Source: Chryseobacterium sp. (GTDB taxonomy: Bacteria > Bacteroidota > Bacteroidia > Flavobacteriales > Weeksellaceae). Taken from it: a stretch of 64,000 nucleotides of DNA. A program made the position numbers and the translations under genes. The stretch is from contig NZ_JARBTK010000003.1 of the NCBI RefSeq assembly GCF_029240215.1, forward strand, positions 372,001-436,000, in the 5' to 3' direction. A model generated the notes under the pieces. It had not been told where the DNA came from. It searched no databases and saw nothing but the letters and a program-made list of their open reading frames with translations. How positions within the stretch are numbered: the stretch's first letter is position 1; the number at the start of each line of letters is the position of its first letter. Positions 58,996 through 64,000 of the stretch are shown here, piece by piece.

Positions 58996-59079
58996 ATTTT
59001 CTTTCTGAGTTTATTAGCTATCATGGTAAAAGCTCAAAATCCTGGATTGAAAAATGAGTTTGATGCAAAAATATATTAA
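58996..59079 (+). pseudogene. Possible remnant of a secreted-protein gene
   Basis: Frame starting after a TAG reads IFFLSLLAIMVKAQNPGLKN-EFDAKIY and then stops. The hydrophobic stretch followed by KAQ looks like a signal peptide with an AxA-like cleavage site. Upstream codons (KSTIAPI) before the TAG would continue it. In another frame MQKYINLCFHENDQISVLLF continues nearby (59062-59136), as if frame-shifted. No homology is known to me. Confidence 0.3.
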
Positions 59080-59395
59080 TCTCTGTTTTCATGAAAATGA
59101 TCAAATTTCTGTTTTATTATTCATTCAACTAGTGTAAATTTATATTTAACATATAAATCACTTACAGATGTTAGCATATTTTAAGGAATGTAGATTTTGT
59201 TCACTTTTTAACTATTAAAAACTAAAATATCTTTATCTGGAAATCTTGCTAATTTTACAGACTATTAGACTTGCATCAATTTGATTGAAATTGGGAACAT
59301 AATGATAATATAGAAAAATAATTTTGTTTAAAAATATTTGATATTATGATTTTAATCGATACTATTTTTAGCTAAAGAAATTCCATAAAATTCCG

Positions 59396-59403
59396 TAATT
59401 TTG
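59396..59403 (+). promoter_or_regulatory. -7 box of uvrA
   Basis: TAATTTTG followed by CAAA lies 36 bases before the ATG at 59439. No TTG at 19-21 bases upstream. Confidence 0.45.
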
Positions 59404-59438
59404 CAAATCGTGATTTTCATGTAAGGTCACCCCAAATT

Positions 59439-62267
59439 ATGAGTGAATCAAAAGAATATATAGAAGTTTACGGAGCCAGAGAACACAATCTTAAAAACAT
59501 TGATGTCAAAATTCCGCGTAACGAACTTGTCGTGATTACCGGACTTTCCGGAAGCGGAAAATCGTCATTGGCTTTTGATACCATTTTTGCCGAAGGCCAG
59601 CGTCGTTACATAGAAACTTTTTCTGCTTATGCCCGTCAGTTTTTAGGAGGTTTGGAACGTCCTGATGTAGATAAAATCGAAGGACTTTCTCCCGTAATTG
59701 CGATTGAGCAGAAAACGACTAATAAAAATCCACGTTCTACTGTCGGAACGGTGACTGAGCTTTATGACTATCTTCGACTTTTGTTTGCGAGAGTTTCAGA
59801 TGCTTATTCATTATCTTCAGGAAAAAAATTGGTGAGTTATACGGAAGATCAGATTCTGGATACCATTAAAGAAAACTACAAAGGCGAAAAGCTGATGTTG
59901 ATGGCGCCTGTTGTCCGTTCGAGAAAAGGTCATTATCACGAACTTTTTGTTCAGATGGCTAAAAAAGGATACGGACAGGCAAGAATTGACGGTGAATTGC
60001 AGGATATCGAGTATGATCTAAAACTCGACCGTTACAAAACCCACGACATCGATATCGTGATTGACCGTTGGATCATTGGTGAATCTGCTTCCGAAGCCAG
60101 AATGGAGAAATCACTGAGAACCGCAATGGAAATGGGTGAAGGCGTAATCGGAATTCAAAAGCTTGGGAGTACAGAAATCGAATATTTTTCAAAAAATTTG
60201 ATGGATGCCGAAACAGGTCATTCATTGGCTTTACCGGAACCGAATACGTTTTCTTTTAACTCACCGAAAGGAAGCTGCCCAAGCTGTAAAGGTTTAGGAA
60301 CAATTAAAAAAATCAATACCGATTATTTTGTTGAAAATCCTAAATTATCAATCAACCAGGGAGGTTTATTGCCTTTAGAAGATATTAAATCGAATAAATG
60401 GATTGTAGCTCAGATCAAAAATATTCTTGAAATATTTGGTTTGGGATTGACGACTCCGTTTAAAGATATTCCGCAGGAAGCTCTGGATTATATGTATCAT
60501 GGTTGTCATAAAGAATTTAATAAAGACCTGAAATACGCAGGAATTACCAAAAAAATAAAGATCAGTTTTGATGGTTTGATTCCTTTTATGGAAGAAATCA
60601 TCGATGAAAAAGAATCTTATGAAGGTATTTTGCTTGAAAGACATTTTACGACCGAAGAAACCTGTCCTGAATGTAAAGGAACACGTCTTCAGCCCGGAAG
60701 TTTAAGCTTTAAAATAGACGGAAAAAATATCGCTGAAATTAATGCTTTGAGTTTATCTGATCTGAAAGAATGGTTAGCAGATGTGAAAGATAAATTTTCA
60801 GAAAAAAATGGAATTATTGCTCACGAGATTTTAAAAGAAATCGAAACCAGACTTCAGTTTTTACTGGATGTAGGTTTAGAATATTTAAGTCTCAGCAGAA
60901 GTTCAAAAACGCTTTCTGGAGGAGAATCTCAAAGAATCCGTCTCGCAACGCAAATTGGTTCTCAGTTGGTGAATGTTCTCTATATTCTGGATGAACCAAG
61001 TATCGGTTTGCACCAGAGAGACAACGAAAGACTGATCAAATCACTAAAGAATCTTCGCGACATAGGAAACTCTGTGTTGGTGGTAGAGCATGACAAAGAT
61101 ATGATCATGGAAGCCGATGAGGTTTTGGATATTGGTCCGAGAGCCGGAAAATTCGGTGGAGAAATTCTTTGGCAGGGAAAACCGAAAGATTTATTAAAAG
61201 CAGATACAATTACTGCAGATTACATCAACGGGAAAAGAAAAATTGCCATTCCGGAAGTCAGAAGAGAAGGAAATGGTAAAAGTATTGTCTTAAAAGGTGC
61301 TACAGGAAACAATCTCAAGAATGTAACGCTTGATATTCCATTAGGAAAACTGGTTGTTGTGACAGGAATTTCAGGAAGCGGAAAATCTTCTCTGATCAAC
61401 GGAACTTTATATCCGATTCTGAACAAACATTTTTACAGAGCCGTTCAGGAACCTTTGCCATACAAAAAAGTAGAAGGTCTTGATAACATTGATAAAATTG
61501 TAGATGTAGACCAGACTCCGATTGGAAGAACGCCCCGTTCAAATCCTGCAACCTATACAGGAATGTTTACCGATATCAGGAATTTATTTTCTGAATTGCC
61601 TGAAAGTAAAATTCGTGGCTACAAACCCGGAAGATTTTCTTTCAATGTAAAAGGCGGAAGATGCGAAACCTGTCAGGGAGGCGGCTTGAAAGTCATTGAA
61701 ATGAACTTTTTACCCGATGTTTACGTGCATTGCGAAACGTGCAACGGAAAACGTTTCAACAGAGAAACACTGGAAGTCCGTTACAAAGGAAAATCAATTT
61801 CTGATGTGTTGGATATGACGATTGATGAAGCGGTAGATTTCTTCCAGCCGATTCCTAAGATTTTTGCAAGAGTGAAAACTTTACAGGATGTTGGTTTGGG
61901 TTACATCACAATGGGACAACAATCGACCACACTTTCAGGAGGTGAAGCGCAGCGTATTAAGTTAGCAACAGAATTAGCAAAAAGACAAACCGGAAATACT
62001 TTATATATTCTTGACGAGCCAACAACCGGACTTCATTTTGAAGATGTGAAAATTTTGATGGATGCGATCAATAAGTTGGTAGAATTAGGAAATTCATTCA
62101 TCATCATCGAACATAATATGGATGTCATCAAGTTGGCAGATCACATTATTGACGTTGGCCCTGAAGGAGGGAAGTATGGTGGTGAGATTATTGCCAAAGG
62201 AACTCCTGAGGAAATTATTAAATCGAAGAAGAGTTTGACAGGGAAGTATTTGAAGAAGGAGATGTAA
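59439..62267 (+). CDS. uvrA: Excinuclease ABC subunit A
   Basis: DNA-damage sensor of nucleotide excision repair. 942 residues with two ABC ATPase halves: Walker [10 protein letters not shown] (35-43) and '[13 protein letters not shown]' (about 644-656); ABC signatures [12 protein letters not shown] (about 492-503) and [12 protein letters not shown] (about 829-840); zinc-finger Cys pairs in 'CPSCKGLG' (about 281-288), 'CPECKGTR' (about 408-415), and '[11 protein letters not shown]' with '[13 protein letters not shown]' (about 744-781). Length and all modules are normal. Transcribed alone; uvrB/uvrC are not in the window. Confidence 0.97.
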   Translation: MSESKEYIEVYGAREHNLKNIDVKIPRNELVVITGLSGSGKSSLAFDTIFAEGQRRYIETFSAYARQFLGGLERPDVDKIEGLSPVIAIEQKTTNKNPRSTVGTVTELYDYLRLLFARVSDAYSLSSGKKLVSYTEDQILDTIKENYKGEKLMLMAPVVRSRKGHYHELFVQMAKKGYGQARIDGELQDIEYDLKLDRYKTHDIDIVIDRWIIGESASEARMEKSLRTAMEMGEGVIGIQKLGSTEIEYFSKNLMDAETGHSLALPEPNTFSFNSPKGSCPSCKGLGTIKKINTDYFVENPKLSINQGGLLPLEDIKSNKWIVAQIKNILEIFGLGLTTPFKDIPQEALDYMYHGCHKEFNKDLKYAGITKKIKISFDGLIPFMEEIIDEKESYEGILLERHFTTEETCPECKGTRLQPGSLSFKIDGKNIAEINALSLSDLKEWLADVKDKFSEKNGIIAHEILKEIETRLQFLLDVGLEYLSLSRSSKTLSGGESQRIRLATQIGSQLVNVLYILDEPSIGLHQRDNERLIKSLKNLRDIGNSVLVVEHDKDMIMEADEVLDIGPRAGKFGGEILWQGKPKDLLKADTITADYINGKRKIAIPEVRREGNGKSIVLKGATGNNLKNVTLDIPLGKLVVVTGISGSGKSSLINGTLYPILNKHFYRAVQEPLPYKKVEGLDNIDKIVDVDQTPIGRTPRSNPATYTGMFTDIRNLFSELPESKIRGYKPGRFSFNVKGGRCETCQGGGLKVIEMNFLPDVYVHCETCNGKRFNRETLEVRYKGKSISDVLDMTIDEAVDFFQPIPKIFARVKTLQDVGLGYITMGQQSTTLSGGEAQRIKLATELAKRQTGNTLYILDEPTTGLHFEDVKILMDAINKLVELGNSFIIIEHNMDVIKLADHIIDVGPEGGKYGGEIIAKGTPEEIIKSKKSLTGKYLKKEM

Positions 62268-62312
62268 TAAATTTAAATCTAAAAATTTAAACACATATTT
62301 TTAACCATCATC

Positions 62313-62380
62313 TTTGTCATTCCGTAGGAATCTAAACTGTTACTTTAAAATTCACTGTCGAGATTCCTACGGAATGGCAA
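62313..62380. repeat. Dispersed palindromic repeat, copy C
   Basis: Left arm TTTGTCATTCCGTAGGAATC and right arm GAGATTCCTACGGAATGGCA (one base changed from copy A's GACA). Located between uvrA and its terminator. Confidence 0.8.
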
Positions 62381-62390
62381 ACACAATATA

Positions 62391-62424
62391 AAAAGGCTAA
62401 ACTGATGATGTTTAGCCTTTTTTA
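62391..62424 (+). terminator. Terminator after uvrA
   Basis: AAAAGGCTAAAC and GTTTAGCCTTTT form a perfect 12-bp stem around TGATGAT, followed by T. Confidence 0.85.
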
Positions 62425-62555
62425 TGCACATAATCCAAACTCCAATGTTAACAATTCAATTATTTTTTAAATTTAATTAATTGAATATCAAGGTTTTAAA
62501 TTTTAATGTTAACCCAATATTAACTGAATGTGAAATTAATATGAATATTTTTTTA

Positions 62556-62563
62556 TATCTTTG
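62556..62563 (+). promoter_or_regulatory. -7 box ahead of the leader ORFs
   Basis: TATCTTTG (TAnnTTTG) lies 137 bases before the main ATG, giving an unusually long leader that contains both mini-ORFs. Confidence 0.5.
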
Positions 62564-62611
62564 AATTAGAAATCAAAACAAGTTTAATATATAATTTAAA
62601 ATCAAAGACTT

Positions 62612-62641
62612 ATGAAATCACTATTTACACTTTTTATGTAA
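62612..62641 (+). CDS. Leader mini-ORF 1 (9 residues, unproven)
   Basis: ATG AAA TCA CTA TTT ACA CTT TTT ATG TAA reads MKSLFTLFM. It lies in the leader of the 62.7 kb gene. Whether it is translated is unknown; length is too small for statistical support. Confidence 0.2.
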   Translation: MKSLFTLFM

Positions 62642-62667
62642 AAAACTAAAACAGGTGGTGATAACAT

Positions 62668-62703
62668 ATGACAATTAAAAACAATAAAAAAATCTACATA
62701 TGA
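62668..62703 (+). CDS. Leader mini-ORF 2 (11 residues, unproven)
   Basis: Reads MTIKNNKKIYI and stops with TGA that overlaps the ATG of the next gene (ATGA at 62700-62703). A purine-rich AGGTGGTGA word lies 7-14 bases upstream, an unusually good Shine-Dalgarno-like match for this genome type. That arrangement is typical of translational coupling. Confidence 0.35.
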   Translation: MTIKNNKKIYI

Positions 62704-63104
62704 AAAATAAAATCCAAATATTTGTTGCTTCTCTTTTCGTGTTAGGATTAACAGCAATCGCAGGAAATGTAAAAGCTCAAACGACTTCTAGCAATACCAT
62801 TCAGGAAGTTCAGTTAAATAAAAATGACGCCTTCAATGAAATCAGAAATTTATTAATTGCAAATTTTGACTTTACAAACTCTGATTATAAGCAGGGCGTT
62901 GTAAATTCTGAAGTGAAATTTGATATTGCAGAAAACGGAAAAATCGTTAATGTACGTTCAAAAGGAGACTGTAAAAATGTAAGCAAAGAAATTGAAAATG
63001 TTTTAAGTCACCTTCAGTACAAGATTGATGCAAACAAACTTAATGAAAATATGATCGCATCATCTTTCGTAATGCCGGTAAGAGTTGACATTAACAACAG
63101 ATAA
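62700..63104 (+). CDS. Small secreted protein, TonB-domain-like pattern (unrecognised)
   Basis: 134 residues. Signal peptide (about 1-26, 'FVASLFVLGLTAIAGNVKAQ'), then helix 'KNDAFNEIRNLLIANFDF' (about 42-59) and a beta-rich C-terminal part 'VVNSEVKFDIAENGKIVNVRSKG' (about 66-88) with 'KEIENVLSHLQYK' (about 97-109), which resembles the 'V.F.I..(D/E)G.(I/V)..V...' pattern of the TonB C-terminal fold. That pattern is only suggestive. Preceded by two mini-ORFs. It could be a periplasmic partner or a small stand-alone domain; function unknown. Confidence 0.6.
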   Translation: MKNKIQIFVASLFVLGLTAIAGNVKAQTTSSNTIQEVQLNKNDAFNEIRNLLIANFDFTNSDYKQGVVNSEVKFDIAENGKIVNVRSKGDCKNVSKEIENVLSHLQYKIDANKLNENMIASSFVMPVRVDINNR

Positions 63105-63143
63105 TCAGAATTAATTGTTAATAAACTATATAATAATTTCCTT

Positions 63144-63171
63144 AAACTGCTTGAAAAAGCAGTTTTTTTAT
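63144..63171 (+). terminator. Intrinsic terminator
   Basis: AAACTGCTT and AAGCAGTTT form a 9-bp stem around GAAA, followed by seven T. Confidence 0.85.
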
Positions 63172-63185
63172 TTCCGTGAATTGTA

Positions 63186-63193
63186 TACATTTG
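63186..63193 (+). promoter_or_regulatory. -7 box inside the 5' end of the YetF-like frame
   Basis: TACATTTG lies within the open frame that begins at a GTG at 63176. If used, transcripts would start near 63200, which favours a start at the GTG at 63212 or later. Confidence 0.45.
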
Positions 63194-63211
63194 ATCTCAA
63201 ATTTTCATAGT

Positions 63212-63724
63212 GTGAATTCTATTCTCGATGTTGTTGTCCGTTCTCTTTGCGTTTATCTTTTTATGGTAATTGCGATTCGTCTGTTTGGGAAAAATCAGCT
63301 TTCACAGCTCAATGCGGGTGATGTTGTTTTGCTGTTATTAATTTCAAATGCAGTGCAGAATGCAATGGTCGGCGAAAATACATCGCTTGAAGGCGGAATT
63401 GTTGCTGCTTTGGTTTTGTTTGCTGCTAATTTTACATTAAAAAGACTGATGTTTTCCAACCGCTCATTTGCCAGTTTCATGGAGGCAGATCCTGTAATTT
63501 TGGTGAAGGACGGAACTGTAGATCATGTCGCTTTGCGAAAAGTAAAAATTACCTTTGACGAAATCAACGAAGCAGTCCGAGAACACGGAATTGAAACTAT
63601 TGAGAATGTAAAACTCGCAATTCTGGAAGTTGACGGAAATATAAGTGTGATTTCGGAGGACGAGAAAGACAAGCAGACGCATTATTCGAGAATTAAGAGA
63701 AAAAATAAAAGAAAATATCATTAA
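63212..63724 (+). CDS. YetF/DUF421-family membrane protein
   Basis: 170 residues from a GTG at 63212 (VNSILDVVVRSLCVYLFMVI); the frame is open 12 codons further up to a GTG at 63176, but a TAnnTTTG box lies there. Helices: about 3-23, 29-45, 54-72; the family motif 'RLFGKNQLSQLNAGDVVLLLLISNAVQNAMV' (quoted in part: 'GKNQLSQLNAGDVVLLLLIS') is clear. The C-terminal cytoplasmic domain has 'PVILVKDGTVDHVALRKVKI' and 'ENVKLAILEVDGNISVI'. Family function is unproven; often linked to sporulation or stress elsewhere. Followed 3 bases after its stop by the GNAT gene. Confidence 0.85.
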   Translation: MNSILDVVVRSLCVYLFMVIAIRLFGKNQLSQLNAGDVVLLLLISNAVQNAMVGENTSLEGGIVAALVLFAANFTLKRLMFSNRSFASFMEADPVILVKDGTVDHVALRKVKITFDEINEAVREHGIETIENVKLAILEVDGNISVISEDEKDKQTHYSRIKRKNKRKYH

Positions 63725-63727
63725 AAA

Positions 63728-64000
63728 ATGAACTACGAAATAAGAGAAATGCTTCCTAAAGACGAAATTCGTGTAATGGAAATTTTTCAACAAGGTATAG
63801 ACAGCGGAATTGCGACTTTTGATACCGAACTTCCCAACGTTGAGGTTTGGAATACCAGTTTCATCAACGACTGTCGTTGGGTTTTGGAAATTGAAACGAG
63901 CGAAGTGATTGGTTGGTGTGCTTTAAAGCCCGTAAGCAAAAGAGAATGTTTTAAAGGTGTGGCTGAAGTAAGTATTTATTTTGACCAAAATTTTGTAGGA
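63728..64000 (+). CDS. GNAT-family N-acetyltransferase, 5' part (cut by window edge)
   Basis: ATG at 63728 reads 91 codons to the window edge: MNYEIREMLPKDEIRVMEIF and, further on, 'GIATFDTELP', 'WVLEIETSEVIGWCALKPV' and 'AEVSIYFDQNFVG'. The 'E(V/I)SIY(V/F)...(F/Y).G' strand and loop, where acetyl-CoA binding begins, is a phosphinothricin/BltD-like GNAT pattern. It acetylates an amine or an amino acid by family knowledge; the substrate is unclear. Starts 3 bases after the previous stop. Confidence 0.8.
   Translation, partial: MNYEIREMLPKDEIRVMEIFQQGIDSGIATFDTELPNVEVWNTSFINDCRWVLEIETSEVIGWCALKPVSKRECFKGVAEVSIYFDQNFVG

Larger units (their letters stand above)
58583..59438. other. 856-base AT-rich spacer between AraC-like gene and uvrA
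   Basis: No intact gene. A 5'-end remnant of a secreted protein is seen at 58996-59079: IFFLSLLAIMVKAQNPGLKN and onward to a stop. Near the end, the uvrA -7 box TAATTTTG lies at 59396-59403. Otherwise the sequence is AT-rich without structure I could find. Confidence 0.6.
62268..62699. other. 432-base region with repeat, terminator and leader ORFs
   Basis: Contains palindromic repeat copy C (62313-62380), the terminator at 62391, the -7 box at 62556 and two mini-ORFs ahead of the 62.7 kb gene (62612-62641 and 62668-62703). No larger gene is visible. Confidence 0.7.

Noticed and set aside
1..64000. CRISPR array, tRNA, rRNA or insertion sequence
   Set aside because: I looked through the spacers for evenly spaced direct repeats, cloverleaf-like segments, rRNA-like tracts and transposase-type coding sequence and saw none.

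Overview
The window looks like chromosomal DNA of a low-GC member of the Bacteroidota, family Weeksellaceae or Flavobacteriaceae, most like Chryseobacterium by my recollection of the proteins. The signs are type IX secretion (T9SS) C-terminal sorting domains on several secreted proteins, an AtpB with a long secreted-type N-terminus, an atp operon without beta and epsilon genes, a GPW/gp25 plus TssF pair of the Bacteroidota-type T6SS, and promoters of the form TTG-N19-21-TAnnTTTG with few Shine-Dalgarno sequences. No rRNA, tRNA, CRISPR array, insertion sequence or prophage was seen. Most of the window is ordinary core genome.

Layout. 0-6 kb (minus strand): partial aldehyde dehydrogenase, the rpsF-rpsR-rplI ribosomal operon, a ClC chloride/proton exchanger, a lipoyl-bearing E2 acyltransferase and a SAM hydrolase-type protein. 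6-11.4 kb: phoH, four small outer-membrane barrels in a row, and ffh on the minus strand. 11.4-17 kb: a small membrane protein and the ATP synthase operon atpB-E-F-H-A-G. 17-26.5 kb: CNNM/CorC-type protein, clpS, a T9SS zinc protease, udk, a DivIC-like division protein, the small subunit of methylmalonyl-CoA mutase with DinB-like and methyltransferase genes, a small lipoprotein and an M20 peptidase. 26.6-30.3 kb: three secreted proteins, two carrying nearly identical T9SS sorting domains. 30.3-36.2 kb: SDR oxidoreductase, etfBA, bifunctional-nuclease protein, nucleoside-type MFS permease, M43 lipoprotein protease. 36.3-38.7 kb: ECF sigma factor, putative anti-sigma protein and an outer-membrane protein. 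38.8-46.2 kb: small membrane and secreted proteins, thiolase, a GldL-like mini protein, UMF1 transporter, mevalonate kinase with a UbiA prenyltransferase, and proline dehydrogenase. 46.4-52.1 kb: T9SS protein, XRE regulator with a long non-coding upstream region, M14 carboxypeptidase, DUF4920 protein, amino-acid permease. 52.1-58.6 kb: a repeat-rich spacer, an isolated tssE-tssF pair, a YadA-head adhesin and a TPR/AraC regulator. 59.4-64 kb: uvrA, a small secreted protein with two upstream mini-ORFs, a YetF/DUF421 protein and a partial GNAT acetyltransferase.

How the genes fit together. The etfBA pair, thiolase, E2, proline dehydrogenase and methylmalonyl-CoA mutase subunit suggest oxidative use of amino acids and acyl-CoAs feeding the respiratory chain and the ATP synthase. 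Secreted peptidases (M4/M36-like, M43) with intracellular M20 and M14 enzymes and an amino-acid permease fit a protein-degrading lifestyle.

The least ordinary parts are the non-coding ones: a dispersed palindromic repeat family (three good copies), a composite palindromic element beside tssE, an extended hairpin in the 48.3 kb spacer, hairpins inside the atp operon, and mini-ORFs ahead of the 62.7 kb gene. No clearly new multi-gene system was found. The best candidates for follow-up are the orphan tssE-tssF/adhesin neighbourhood and the repeat families.
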